DNA from: Otatea glauca
Lineage: Eukaryota; Streptophyta; Magnoliopsida; Poales; Poaceae
Reading direction: 5' to 3'
NCBI GenBank assembly: GCA_036346275.1
Contig: CM070722.1
Span: 61,913,524 to 61,977,523, forward strand
DNA length: 64,000 nt
How positions within the stretch are numbered: the first letter of the stretch is position 1; every line of letters starts with the position of its first letter. Below, one piece after another: positions 10,901 through 22,910 of this stretch. The position numbers were made by a program, and so were the translations under genes. The notes beneath the pieces are model-generated. The model did not search any database, was not told the DNA's origin, and saw only the letters and a list, made by a program, of their open reading frames with translations.

Positions 10901-12819
10901 TCATTATATTGATAGGTCCTGAATCTTTGCAGCGGAATGACTTCTGGAATGAAGCATCTAAACTTGCCGATCTACACCACCCAAATGTTGTGGCCTTTTA
11001 TGGTGTTGTTCTAGATGGACCTGGGGGATCCATTGCCACAGTTACAGAATACATGGTTAATGGCTCACTTAGGACGGCTTTGCTGAAGAATGCCAAGTAT
11101 GTCCCTTATTTATATGTAGCATATGTTTTATAAGTCATCTTCTGTATCGATCTGCTACATTAAAAAACAGAGAACGGTAACCTTACATGGAGTTGAAGGG
11201 ATTAACATTTTCTGTCTGTGCAGGACCCTTGATAAACGTAAAAGATTAATAATTGCCATGGATACAGCTTTTGGAATGGAGTACTTGCATAACAAAAACA
11301 TAGTGCACTTTGACCTGAAAAGTGACAATTTGCTTGTTAATTTAAGGGACCCTCAGCGTCCAATATGCAAGGTAAGTTGCACTTCGTTGCTAGATTGCCA
11401 TTTGTTCTCTTGTATATTGTATTCATGATGCTTGTCTGCTTCATATTGGGCAATCCATCCTATATTAACTTCCAAATTAGGCACTAATGATACCTTTTTG
11501 GCATCATATCCCCACATACATTTGCAAATTTAGTCCTGTAGTTAGGAGCATACGGTGCTTGCTGTGATAATCAGATAGACATTTTTTTTGCTGCTCAAGA
11601 ATTTCTTTTAGGACTGAACTTTCAGGTGCACCACAACCTACTACTACTAAACAAATGACGAGTAGCATCTTAAACTATACACCTTTGATTTTGAACTACC
11701 TCAAGACTCAAGTTATCTGGGATCCCTTGTGGCTAAACTTAAGGCACCTTTTGGTGACACTTGAAGGAACGTGAGATATGTATGACTGTATGTTCAGATG
11801 ATGGATCAGCTCTCATCGTGGTTGTGTTATTAAAACACAAATGGGGTGCCTGGTTATACAATATAGTAAGACAGAAGTATCTAAATCCTAACCACATGAA
11901 GTGACTTTAATTTAGGTATATCTACTATCTAGCAAAGACCTCTCTCTGTATAGACTTCATAATTCCTTGCCATCTGAATTTTGTGTTCTCTTAGTTGATC
12001 AACTAGCAATCTGTGTCAGATTGTCTATGGGATAGTTAGGACTTCACGTTTTAATATCTTGCACATGTCACTTGCAAATGCAAATTGGTGGCTGGACCAA
12101 ATTTGCTTATGCGAACTGTCAGCAAATTGGATTTACTCATGCCAACAAATTAGCTTCTATATAATTTGGGTCAACAGCATCCTTTTCCCCCCTATGCAAT
12201 GATTTTCATGGATGATGCAGGTTGGTGATCTTGGGCTTTCAAAAGTAAAGTGTCAGACCCTCATCTCTGGTGGTGTGAGAGGAACACTTCCATGGATGGC
12301 CCCAGAACTTCTGAATGGAAGTAGCAGCTTGGTCTCTGAAAAGGTCTGCTAATTCATTTATATTGCTTCTGTGTCTAGACAGCTATATTTGGGTTCACGT
12401 ATAACTCATTGATGCTGCCATGTTTGCTCTCAGGTTGATGTATTCTCTTTTGGGATTGTTCTCTGGGAACTCCTAACGGGAGAAGAACCATATGCAGATT
12501 TACATTATGGTGTTATTATAGGTGGGTACAAATCTGTCATGACGAATTTACATAATGCTTGAGTGATACCCTCGTACAAATTATACGTGCAATAGATTGT
12601 GAGATGGTCAGTAATCAAAGCTCGATGTATACTGTTCTTTTGTTGGCAGGTGGCATTGTGAGCAACACTCTACGACCGCCAGTGCCTGACTTGTGTGACC
12701 CAGAGTGGAGATCACTTATGGAGCAATGCTGGTCGACAGAACCATCCGAACGACCAACCTTTACAGAGATTGCTGGCAGGTTGCGCTCCATGGCTCCATC
12801 CCAGAAGGTGCAACCATAA
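7977..12819 (+). CDS. PB1-domain Raf-like MAPKKK (serine/threonine kinase), 9 exons, 1108 aa
   Basis: Exons: 7977-10239, 10321-10469, 10547-10615, 10704-10856, 10933-11096, 11224-11371, 12221-12343, 12434-12521, 12650-12819. All introns are GT-AG and the joined frame is open. Residues 18-115 form a PB1 domain (starts MKLLCSLGG; acidic segment around SSPEDLDNMIEEYDKL). A long low-complexity Pro/Gln-rich linker follows. The kinase domain starts near residue 834: glycine loop GSGTFG (841-846), VAIK Lys861, catalytic HFDLKSDN (961-968, Asp963), DLG in place of DFG (985-987), and MAPE (1008-1011). HFD and DLG are normal for this plant Raf subgroup (Arabidopsis RAF18/20/24-like), so an active kinase is expected. 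Members are cytosolic kinases acting in osmotic/ABA and related signalling. The length fits the family. Intron 1 is 81 nt and stop-free. Confidence 0.93.
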
Positions 12820-13864
12820 GGTCACCAAAATTCAGATATTGTACTGGGACAACACTCTTCGAACTTCTGGGGCATCCATGGACCAGTTCTGTACTGCCAG
12901 ATTACGCATTGAGGAATTCAGCACTGATATATATACCTTCATGGCTTCATCGTGTCCCTAGGATCTGTTCATACCCCTTCATTGTTTCATATCTTGTAAT
13001 CAAAAGTTATCAGCTGTGTCTAGAAGTATCGCAATGGACATCTCAGATCCCTATTCTTTCATTTATACCTTTTGCGTAGATGTGAGTTTAATAAGTTAGT
13101 CTATGTCAGTTATAGGAGTCCGATATTTTTCTTTCTTTTTTGTCCCCTTTTGTGGGTAATAATTGAGTTGTTTGGAAGTCGTCGGTCGGTCAGTCTGAAT
13201 GTGAACAGATTGTTGCAGGATAATTAAGGCTTGTTGGTTATTAAAAGTTTGGGAACAGAGAGTGAGGTCCTTGTAGCTTGTAACAAGAGCTGCTTTGTTT
13301 TTGTGATTGTGAGATATACCGAATCGTTCAGTACCCCTGTAAAAGTTCAGTTATTTGATACCTGTGTTTGGCAATCTTACTGTGAGGGTTGTCTTGATTT
13401 TTTTTTCAATCTGCTGTTTTTGTCTGAGAACTGAAATTGGATTCATGGTACTGATTATGCATTACCATGAATTTGGACACGAAGTTCTGGAGTTATAGGC
13501 TTATAGCTGTATGCGATATGCAATGAATTATAACGCCGATCGGTTTGACAGCATGCCTGCGAAACCGCTGAGGTGCTGTCATGCTGGGTGCAGTGCTAAT
13601 GTATCAAGATACCAGATTTTAGGTCAGTCTTACGTTGAATGCTTACCGACGATCAACTTGTGCCTGATCGTTTTTCAGATGCAACTTGTGCCGGATCATG
13701 CTGCCATCTTGGTTGCTCACAGTTGCATTGGACTTCGTTTCATTTTGCAGGCTCCTCGAAAACATGGACCTACCATCCATCGTAGGTTCATATATCATCA
13801 AATAGTGAAGAGAGTAGTTGTGTGCTCTGAACCTACATCAGCTACTCTACTGTGGACCCATAGA
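12820..13864 (+). other. 3' UTR and downstream flank of the MAPKKK gene
   Basis: The 3' UTR probably extends a few hundred bases past the TAA at 12817. T-rich patches at 13120-13150 and 13395-13430 could serve as far-upstream or downstream processing elements, but no single poly(A) site stands out. The rest to 13864 shows no coding signal. Confidence 0.4.
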
Positions 13865-14632
13865 TAGGGATAAAAACAGATCAGGGATAATAACTTTATC
13901 ATATTTGTTTTTAATTTTTTTTAGATACGGATACAGATAGTCTAGATATGAATACGAATAATATCGAATGCAGATACGGAATGAATACAGATTGAAACGG
14001 ATATGGTTACAGATATTTATCTGAACATGATAACCCCTTAAATTGTACACACAAAATGAACAAAAAAAAATGAAACTAATTTATTTGATCCCAACATTTA
14101 CGAAGAACATGTAATGACCAAGATTTATATTCTTTGTTGAACTATGTTTAAAATAATAAATTATGTAATTATGAGTTTTTATGCATTTTTAGCTACTTAT
14201 TTAAAATATTTTCCTATTAAGGACTGCAGTGTTTGAATTTTTGAGAAAAAATTAAAATCTATAAAATCTTTTAAATAATTTTTTTAAATGATAGATTGTA
14301 TCAGGAACTTTTCCAAAAAAAACATATTTTTTGGGGCTAGTTTGCCAATTTTAATAATTGAAACTTGATATGTGTATTAATTAAATTAGAAAATGGTTTT
14401 GAATTCACAAAACTATTTGGACCAAAAGATTAGCCTTGCCTAGCCCATATGCATATCCTGATTATCTGAATCAGTATTTGTATATAAAAGATAGTGAGCT
14501 ACCGAATTTGTATCCGTATTCGAAAAAAAATCCATATCCAATCCGATATCATCAGACAAATATCCGATCCGACAAAATCTGTTGGAAACTATTCAATCCG
14601 TTTTTATTCATACGCACACATCGAATTCGTCC
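13865..14632. mobile_element. Non-autonomous hAT-like element (copy 1)
   Basis: The left end TAGGGATAAAAACAGATC and the right end, read inward TATGAATAAAAACGGATTG, form imperfect TIRs like those of Ac/hAT elements. Subterminal ATACGGATACAGATA-type repeats are present at both ends. The middle is AT-rich without an ORF and matches copy 3 (45674-46622), for example in GTAATGACC-AAGATTTATATT. The flanking 8-mers CCCATAGA and CGCACACA agree at only 5 of 8 bases, so a target duplication is uncertain. Confidence 0.55.
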
Positions 14633-15265
14633 ACCAATCTAGGTAAAAGTTCGGCTTTGATTGTTTGCGGTTTGGCTCGGATCGTGTTCTCGCCGAACTT
14701 TACGTGACAAATCTGCCTTTTCAGCGTCTCAATCAGAAGCTATGCCCGAATAGAGGGAACTGGCCGGTACGCAATCGGAGCACGCAGACGACGTGGTGTC
14801 CGGAGGCGGCAGCGTCGCCAAGAGCGTGAGCTAAGGGCCAAGGTTAGCGGTACGAAGGTAGATGTGGAGCGAATCAATGGATGGGCGTGTGGTGATGTCG
14901 ACACGTGATGGGCCAGTTCGGCTAAGGGGAGCGCGCGGCGCGGCCATCGTGAGTACGTGACCTGGTGATGCGTCGTATCGCGTATGGGATACCGTACCTA
15001 CTACGCCCAACGCCCGATCGAATCACTCATCAAAGTGGATTTTTGTTCCGTGCGTTTTGTGGTTTCTATGCTTGCGCTCTCGCAGCGCCATAGGTTAACT
15101 TAATTACAGATCCAGTCTCGCGAGTCGCGACGCGGGCAATTACTTTGTAGAATTGTAGTACTAGTAGACCTGTGTGGGTGGGTGGGTGGGGCCTTGGGGC
15201 TGGGGAGTGCTGCGATGTCGATCGTGATCCCGAAAAATAGGGTGCAAGCACATTTTCTGTGCATA
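14633..15265. other. Intergenic stretch, nothing recognised
   Basis: Mixed composition with a GC-rich patch at 14750-14980. No convincing coding, RNA or repeat signal was seen. Confidence 0.4.
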
Positions 15266-15480
15266 GGTTCTGTTTAGATGTGTTTGGTAATGTATAAGAA
15301 AAAAAAATATTTATGTATTTTGTTATTTGAACGAAGCTATCTTTTTCTGAATAATAGGATATAAATTTGAGAAATATTTTCAATAGACACTGAACCATTC
15401 TATTCACTTAAAATAATGGAACCAAATGGTACAGAATAATCTTATCCCTTTCAATCTCATCCCACAATCAAACACACCCT
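15266..15480. mobile_element. MITE-like inverted-repeat element, about 215 bp
   Basis: The left end GGTTCTGTTTAGATGTGTTTGG and the right end, read inward AGGGTGTGTTTGATTGTG, are imperfect inverted repeats of the GGGTGTGTTTGG type common in grass MITEs. The interior is AT-rich and non-coding. The target duplication was not resolved. Confidence 0.45.
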
Positions 15481-16100
15481 AAGTATATGAATATAGCGCA
15501 TCATATAAAAAAAATATAAATACAATATTTTTAATGCATGACATCTAGTAAATATCTTAATTAATATCGTCAATCCTACCTCACACTCTCTCTTCCCTTC
15601 CCACCAATCCTTATCGTCTGTTTTCTCAGGTAGTTTGTATCTTGCATTAATGGCAGCTAACTCGGCCTATATTTCTGTTCATCGATATGGGCCTCGAATT
15701 GTTTGTATATCGCCTCTTCGTTGTTTTTTTTTTGAGAGAGAATCGTTAAGACGGAGGCCGAAGAGTTAGCCCTTGTAGGCCAGATTTTCCGATATATCCT
15801 TGTTAGGCCTGGGCCTTTGGAAGCTGAATGACATACCTGCAGCATCGCTTGGATTTCCCATCATTTTTCACTATAAAATGAAGGCACATATGCGTCGCCC
15901 TTCAGCCGTCTTCCATATGCTTCCACAGCGTCCTGGTGCGACCTCTCCTCTTATTTTTCAACTTCTGACCCCTCGCTTCGTTCTATCGCATGCACGCCAT
16001 GCGTGGAAAGCACAAGCACGAGTTCCGTTTTGTCCCCTGTTTATACCCTAGGCCAGCCCGGTGCAGGTCGGAGGCCCGGCTGGTGTACGTGGACAACGTG
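15481..16100. other. Intergenic target region of the complete MULE
   Basis: No gene was recognised. The sequence is AT-rich to 15560 and mixed after that. It is the left flank into which the 7.8-kb MULE inserted. Confidence 0.4.
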
Positions 16101-16110
16101 GCAAAAATGC
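16101..16110 (+). repeat. Target site duplication (left), GCAAAAATGC
   Basis: This 10-mer lies directly against the element end GAATTTTTTTT and is repeated exactly at 23876-23885. Confidence 0.8.
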
Positions 16111-16330
16111 GAATTTTTTTTTATTTAATATTTTTTTTTATTCTTTTTTTCAAAACTATGCGTCCGAAAAAAAAAATGACAAAAATGCCCCCCGTTGCCC
16201 GTGTATGGGGCGATCGCCCATACACGAGCGATAGCCCCGCCTGCTTTAGTGCCGCCCGCCCGTTAATGCCGCGCTTGTGGGCCCCCATCGCCCCAGAAGG
16301 CGATGCCTACTGAGGGCGACAGCTCCTTTA
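16111..16330 (+). repeat. Left TIR of the complete MULE, with GCGATCGC palindrome
   Basis: Matches the reverse complement of 23668-23875 along its length. The palindrome arms are 16201-16213 and 16214-16225, with one extra G in the left arm. A TATA-like TCCTTTATCCCC follows at about 16323, so the TIR probably doubles as the transposase promoter. Confidence 0.85.
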
Positions 16331-17021
16331 TCCCCGCTCCACTCGGTCGGCTGAGAGAAGAAGCGGAGCGAGCGCCATGAGAGAAAAAGAGAGGAGAAGA
16401 GAGGAGAAGAGGAAGAGAAGAAGAAGAGAAGGAGAAGAAAAATTTAGGTAAATTTTTGAATTTTATTGTAGAGTTAGTTTATCAATTTTTGTAGAGGTAA
16501 ATGTAGGAATTTTTGTTAGGTTATACAAGATTTAAAATTTAATGTAGCATTTAATATTTAGGAATTGTAGTATTTAGAAATTTTAGGATTATGTATTGTT
16601 TAGAAATTTAATATAGCAGTTAATATTCGTAAATTTAATGTAGTATGTAGTATTTACAAATTTAATTTAGTATCGTAAGTATGTGCAAATTTAATGTAGT
16701 ATTCAAGATGTAGAAATTTAATATAGTAGAAATATTAGACAATATTTGAATTTAATTTAGTAGGGTTGTGTATTAGTAATTTTGTTATGCAAATAATGTA
16801 TTAGGCAATATATATACAAATGTAATGTGGTATGAATTTAATTTAGTATGGTCGTGTATTACTAATTTTATTATGTTAGTAATGTATTAGGCAATATATA
16901 CAAATGTAATGTAGTAGAAATTTAATATTAGACCGTATAGTAGGCTAGTCGAATCACTTATTCATAGTCGTATTTTGTAGATTGTATTTTAGAGTAATAT
17001 TTTTCCGTCGGACGTTGCGGC
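16331..17021 (+). other. Transposase 5' leader: purine tract then AT-rich repeats
   Basis: A GAGAAG-rich tract (16370-16440) is followed by degenerate repeats of AATTTAATGTAGTATTTAG. The same two blocks occur in the related MULEs at 34915-35550 and, inverted, at 33420-34130. This makes the leader a family-specific region and not random AT-rich DNA. Confidence 0.6.
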
Positions 17022-19568
17022 ATGTCGGAGAAATTGTATTTCCAAATATTTTATGGAGATGGGGAGATAGCACGGGGCGGATGGGGTGGATCTATCATCA
17101 TTTTCAAGAGTCGTGCGGGCATATGCGAGATCGAGCGATAGGACATCTGAGGGTTTGTTGGAGTGGATGTCTCGGATGTTCGGTTTGGATGCCCAGATCG
17201 TTCGGTTGTGGGTCGAGCGGTAGTGAGCCGAGCGCAAGACCGTTTTACGGAGAGTTGATTCTGTTAACTCGGCGTCCACATGGAGGAGTTATGTTGGTTT
17301 TGCTTAGTAGGCGGGGTTGGCGCTCATGTTGTTGGCACAGTGCTACCGGTAGCTCCATCGGTGTCGCAAGTTCGTGATGTCGGGGTGGACATTACGGCGG
17401 AGGGACATCAAATGTAGAAGGATGCGAAGAGGAAGGCGGCGAGGCCCGAGGCGAGGAGCACGAGGCTAGCGGTGACGAAGGGACCGGGGCAGAGGAGGCA
17501 GCGTGGAGACGCGAGGTGGCCGACGAGGGGAGGAGGTGGAGGACATTGTTGACTTGATGGAAGAGGAGGACCGTGCGGATGAGGAAGTCACGATGGTGAG
17601 CACTCGACGAGGAGGACAACGCCACAGGGTGCCTATCCTCGTGCGTGGACCAATTACAATTCGAAGACCTAACAATGAATGAAGGAACATTGATGCATGG
17701 GAGTATCGTGAGAACGAGGTGACGCAGGGGCCGTATATAAAGACAAGGAGGCTGTGATGGATGCGGTGAAATCTTGGGCAATGTCTCTCGTGGCAATTCG
17801 GGGTTGTGAAGTCCAAGAAGAAGGACTACGACGTGAAGTGCGTAGTTGATTCGTGCCCATGGCGGTGCATGCATACCGGGGAAGTGGACGGACTCGGAAA
17901 TGCTCCATAGTGATGGAGCATAGCTGCGAGCTGGAAGAAGCGGGCGAGGACACCGCATAATCGTCGTCCACTTGGGTGGCAAATGTGTTTATGGTCGGAT
18001 CGTGGACAATCCCCATCTGCGACCTCGATCTATTATCACGGTAGTGGAGGAGAGGTTTCAAGATACAAGATTAGCTACGCAAAGGCATGGAGAGCAAAAG
18101 GACACTCGGAAATACGGTTCGGGGCGTCGAGGCTTCAGACGAGAATATTCCCACTTGCTCGTGGCAATCGCACAAAGGAACCGGTACATCCATCGACCTT
18201 GCGGAGTTCCTGCGGGTGGTGCGTGCACCGAAGTGGGTATTGCGGCGTGCATTCTTCGCCACTGGCGCATGCATAAATGCGTTAAAGACGCGTCGCCGGT
18301 CCTTTGCATGGATGGCACATTCCTCACGGGGAAGTACAAGGGCGATTCTAATGCGATCGCGGTGGATGCCAACAACCGTGTTCTACCGGTTGCGTTGGCA
18401 TTCGTGGAGAAAACACGGAGAGCTGATCTCGGTTCCTTGAAAGAGTGAAGTGGCGATTGTTCTCGGCAGGCGATGTTTGTGTCATCCATGGCCGACATGC
18501 GAGTCGCTAAGGGCGATCGTGGATATGCAACAAGGGTCCGCCGTCGTGGGAGCGACAAAGTGGCGGATCGAGGAGCGGTGGTGCATGAGGCACATGGGTG
18601 CCAATTTTTCCGTCGATTCGGGAATAAGGAGCTTATGAACATGTTCAAGCGCTGTGCAAACAGAACCAACGGAGGAAGTTCGGCGCGCTTTGGAAGGCGT
18701 TGGGCGAACTAACGAAGAAGCAATCAATGGATCCCAGAGGTACCGCTAGTTCATCAAGGAACCCGATGGTGTACCATGAGCAAGGAGAGGACCCACGACC
18801 TTATATGCGGCTGCCGACGGACCCCAAACCTCCGGCGTGGCCGGTACCAAAGATAAAGAGTTTCACCGATTGGATCGACATGAGCCTTTGGAGAAATGGT
18901 CCTTACGCACGACGAGGCGGCTCGCGTTATGGGATCATGACAACGAACTCGGCGGAGATTTACAAGCGGTAATGAAAGGCACGGATGCCTTCCATTGGTG
19001 GGTATAGTTGAGGTGTCTTATTAGGGACACAGAGATATTTCATTGAGCGATACAAGACCTCCGCGGCATGTATGTCGGACAATCGATTGTCTTACTCAAG
19101 CTGTTGTGTCTACCTACATGTCCAAGAAAACAAGAAAGCGCAGACACATCGGGTTACACCGGAGAGTGGCGTGGAGCGGAGATACCACGTGCACTGCGGT
19201 GGCCGAGGTCGCGAGGGTGCCCACCGGAGAGGACTTCCCATCATGCATACTCGGCGGTGATTGCGAGTGCTCTCGCCAGAACCACGCTGCTTGCACTTGC
19301 CGTGCTCGCGTCATTGCCGCCGCACCGCCGAGACGCATCAATCACGCCGTCCGTTCATCTCCCGTACTACTACAAGCGAGGCGTTCTCAACACGTGGCAT
19401 CATGAGGTGTACGGGTGCCGAGTGGATGGATCGTTCACAACCCCCTCTCCGGACCATCGATGGGTGCCGGACATCCGAATGTTGAAGATGAAGGTCGGGC
19501 GTCGAAGGACAAGCGCGATTCGAACGATATGGGCGAGTCGAGGCGCGTCGCAACCGCGGATAATGTAA
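17022..19568 (+). pseudogene. MURA-type MULE transposase, many frameshifts
   Basis: The start ATGTCGGAGAAATTG at 17022 equals the start of the inverted copy (33402). Recognisable pieces in order: the MuDR DNA-binding region (around 17740-17900, spread over frames); the catalytic region with SFAWMAHSSRG/CMDGTFLTGKYKG near 18300 (first Asp) and the counterpart of DVCVIHDRHAG near 18470 (second Asp); RWCMRHMGANF near 18580; GGSRYGIMTTNSAEIY near 18915; and the SWIM-type Cys/His region near 19260-19320. The tail is YYKR..FNTWHHEVYGCRVDG-like and GRRRTSAIRTIWAS. Length and order match a full MURA (about 850 codons), but the frame breaks repeatedly, so no active enzyme is encoded. Confidence 0.75.
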
Positions 19569-19904
19569 CTTTGCATGTTGTTCCCATCTTGTATTATTCA
19601 ATGGACCGTAAGTCGTAATGTACGTTGTAATGTTCGATGTAATTTTCAATGTACTAGTAAGTTGTTGTTCGCATCATGTTATTCTCCGATGTCCCGATTA
19701 GTACCTACGAGGATAATGTAATTCGGACGTTGTGTGCCTCGTCGAACATGTCTTTGTCTTTCGTATGTTTGCAATCCGAGTTTTTTTTTGCTCTCCACAC
19801 TTCGGTTGTATTGTTTGTTGAGTATGGTACAATTCGTTATTTCGCATTTCATTTTGTGTGCACATGTAATTCTTGATAATCTGTTGTATTTGCTTTGTAA
19901 CAGC
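19569..19904 (+). other. Spacer between transposase and PMD remnants
   Basis: Non-coding, with TGTAATGTTCGATGTAATTTTCAATG-like A/T-rich repeats typical of a 3' UTR. No other feature was seen. Confidence 0.4.
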
Positions 19905-21940
19905 CTCCCTTGTGCGGGCCCAGCAATGTGCCGCACGACGCCCGCCACGTGGCACGCCGAGTTGTCCGCGCGTTTGTCGAGTGCGCCGGCACCCGGGCAA
20001 CCCTACCACAATTTCTTAGGAGGCCGGCGCCACGGACCGACCGAAGGCGTGGGCGCCGATTCACGGTGAGTACCTCTTTCTTTGAGAATTAAAATAGAAG
20101 CGCCAAGTTGCCGATAATATTTGTTGCGAACGCTGCAGTGACCTTCTCCACCCGCGACGCGGAGGAGGCGGGTGGCGCGCCACTTGGAGGCATACCTCCT
20201 GTTGTTGCTCGGTTGGGTGATGTTCCGTCCTCCCACGGAACACGGTGGACCGTCACCGATCGAGTCGCCCGAGACATCGCCGACACCCGGTGGATGAGGT
20301 AACACACTCGGTTCAATCTCGTCTCAGCGAGCACGCCTAACTCCCCTTGTAAACGGTGATGCGATGAGTCGTGGGCCTCGGTGTGCTTGCGCGACGTCAT
20401 GAGGTCCGTGCGACGCCGTCTCTCGGCGAGCACGACGCGACGATGTCGGGTGCGTCCTACTCCTCCAGTTGTGGTCTTGGGAGCGCTTCTCCGTCGGCGG
20501 GCCTGTTGTTGACACGACACCGTACTCGAGGAGCTTTACGGAGACGACCGGTGGATCGCCCACCATGGGCCACTCTGGGTTCGACGGCAGTGCACGCCCT
20601 CGTATCTTTTCCCCACTAACGCACTTGAATAACCTTCGCCATTTCTTATTTCCTCGCGGCGGAGGTTCGCGCACCTACTGGTGAGGAGGTCCTATCGAGT
20701 TCGTTCGGAGTTCGACCGCCTCCACGACGAGGACGTGCGGTGGGCGCCATACACCGCGTCGACGTCCACGCCCGAGCACCTCACGGGTCTCCGTGCTTTG
20801 CACGCGAGATGAGGCCTTTGGCTCACCCGTAAGGTGCTCGTCTTTGACCTTTGTGTCGAGGAGTACTCCCCACCCGAGTCTTCATGCGATTCGGCTGTTC
20901 GATCCTTTCCTTTGCCGCCTCGTCACGTTGTCGCACGTGGCGCTCACAGTACTTGCCCCGATCCTACTACTCCGCATCTTTGCGAAATTAATGTCTTTGC
21001 GTACTTCATGTTTTTGCATTGTAGGATGACCGGATGGGTCTTTGCGGTGGGCTCTCGATTCGCGCCCGTATGCGACCATGGGCCTGCGATGGGACGCCAG
21101 ACTCGGCGAGAGGTCACCGAGACCGGCCAGTCGACCATGACATGTACGATCGATACATGGAGTGGTTCGCCCACGACTCGCCTCGGTGGGGTACACACCA
21201 AAGACCGTCGTCGCACGGCGAGCATCGATAGCGGACACGTACCCTTCACGGATGTCCCGGAGGACAACGCCTCGGTAAGTGTCACAATCGAACCTACATG
21301 GGCACGTCTTTTCATGTAACTTACGTAATGCCAACTGGCGTTACATGCGGACTCGGCTCTTGGCGGAGATTGAGGTGGAGGTCAGTGTCCATGTTGGCGC
21401 GCCTAGAGGGGGCATACAGTGACCACCGCCGAGTCCGAGACGGCTTGGGTCGGGTCCTCGCTCTGATGAGGCGGTTGGCTCGCTGGCCACTGCCGAGGGC
21501 GCGAGACGTCGGCGGGCGCAGACACCACGCCACTTCGCCCCAAAGATCTCGCCCTACCCACCCGGTGCCCGTCACGCCCCACGCACCGCAGGGGGACGGT
21601 GGTCGACGAGGCTCCTTCCGCGTCTCGCCTACCCGTCGGTTCCTCGCTACGCTCGCGCGCGCAGCAGCGGTGGGGACAGTGGTGGGAGGCTCCTTCGCCT
21701 CGCCCTACCACCGCCGGTTCCTCGCTACGTTCCCACGCAGCGAAGAAGCGGCGCTGGTCGCGAGGCTCCTCCTCGTCCGCGCCCAGCGAGACCCCGTGGT
21801 GGTTTCGACGAGCCTTCGGCGACGAGTTCGACACGGAGGAGTACCTTTCGACCGACTACCTCGACCCTCTCGGCTCTCGGTGCGCGCGCCACAGACTTGG
21901 CCTCGCCGCGCGCGCTACTCTACGCTGCGCGCAGGCGGCC
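19905..21940 (+). pseudogene. PMD protein of the complete MULE, frameshifted
   Basis: Best parts: LWSWERFSVGRPVVDTTPY (about 20466), the counterpart of the IWSWEHFPVGRP segment in the PMD gene at 543-3290; RWAPYTAST (about 20740); an EYSPxRVLMRFG-like segment (about 20860); and DMYDRYMEWFAHDSPRWG (about 21137). These are conserved blocks of plant mobile domains, but they fall in different frames with stops between. The region after 21300 is Ala/Arg/Ser-rich low complexity (SLRSRAQQRW, SLRSHAAKKRR) and probably encoded a disordered tail. Family assignment is by motif only. Confidence 0.6.
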
Positions 21941-22169
21941 TAGGAGGGACGTCCGTCGCCGTCGCCACTCACCTACCCCACGGGCCGATTAGGAAGCGTG
22001 GCGTGATTGACTTGTTATACGGATGTATTTTTTAATGGCTTTACGTTCGGCAGAAGATTGTATAACTCGAGTTAGTAACATGACAGCGTTATCACTATAA
22101 ATTGTTCAAATCATTTATGCATTGCTTGCCTATGCCACACGACGTGACAACACACCAACGTTTGGTGCA

Positions 22170-22285
22170 CCTATCGCCTCTAGTAGGGGCGATCGCCTAA
22201 TGTGAGGCGATCGCTTACATGGGGCAATCGCCCAAATATGAGGCGATCGCCCCATACCCGGCGATATCGCCCTTTATAACATTCG
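22170..22285 (+). promoter_or_regulatory. Internal GCGATCGC cluster plus TATA box before the GRF-like gene
   Basis: Three GGCGATCGC motifs and one GGCAATCGCC lie between 22187 and 22252, followed by TTTATAA at 22273-22279. The downstream MULE has the same arrangement at 36075-36145. The motifs resemble the TIR palindromes, so this looks like a promoter built from TIR-like sequence or a second transposase-binding region. Confidence 0.55.
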
Positions 22286-22347
22286 TTCTCACAAGCGGTC
22301 TCGCAAAGAACAGCGGGAGAAAGAATAGAGGTGAGCATCAATCGAAA

Positions 22348-22910
22348 ATGCCGAGGCGTGCAAGTGCAAAGGGTAAGGGAAGGCAAAGGAAGAAGCGAGT
22401 GCATGCCGCGAATTTAGCGTATCAAGATCTCTTCCTACCTCGTGGGTCAGGCGCCCATGTGTATGTGCGGAGATCTTTGCGGCTTGTCCGCTCTTGGGAA
22501 ATTTCAACTTGGAAGAGGAGGTATTGGAAGTGCCGCAACTACGCCTTCGATCCGCGGAGAAGAGCTCAAGGATCGCCGCATGGTAACAATCGTGCGGGTT
22601 ACATAATATTTGTGAATGAAACTTTGCTAATTTACGTTTCATGCAATCACCTCCGCCATTGTGTGAATTTGAGCGATGGTTTGATACGAGATCAACCCCG
22701 AGGACCAACGGCTTCTTGACCAAGCCAGCCGGCAGGATGAGTTCACGGCGGTTTCAAGAACAGCGCGATGCCGCACGCGAGGAGGCATGTAGGAAGGAAG
22801 CGGAGGAGAAGGAGGCAGAGAGAGAGAGGAAACGAGAGAGGGCGCGACGTGCCAGAGAAGCCCCGCCGGAGGCATGGGCGAATGGGAAGTGGCCTCGAAG
22901 CACTCAATAG
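22348..22910 (+). pseudogene. GRF-like zinc-finger protein of MULE, frameshifted copy
   Basis: Starts MPRRASAKGKG at 22348, as in the open copy at 36250. The CxCG..C motif (APMCMCGDLC) is readable only in a neighbouring frame near 22455, whereas WKRRYWKCRNYAFDP is in the starting frame, so an indel separates them. A second break lies near 22625-22700, after which PPPLCEFERWFD and a long charged helix (QEQRDAAREEA to ERARRAREAP) continue to the TAG at 22908. This copy keeps the Cys in RRYWKC, which the open copy has changed to Tyr. Confidence 0.7.

Noticed and set aside
10813..11133. Open frame spanning the MAPKKK intron 4
   Set aside because: Its start reads through intron sequence; the real exons join at 10856/10933, giving KM-RNDFW in frame.
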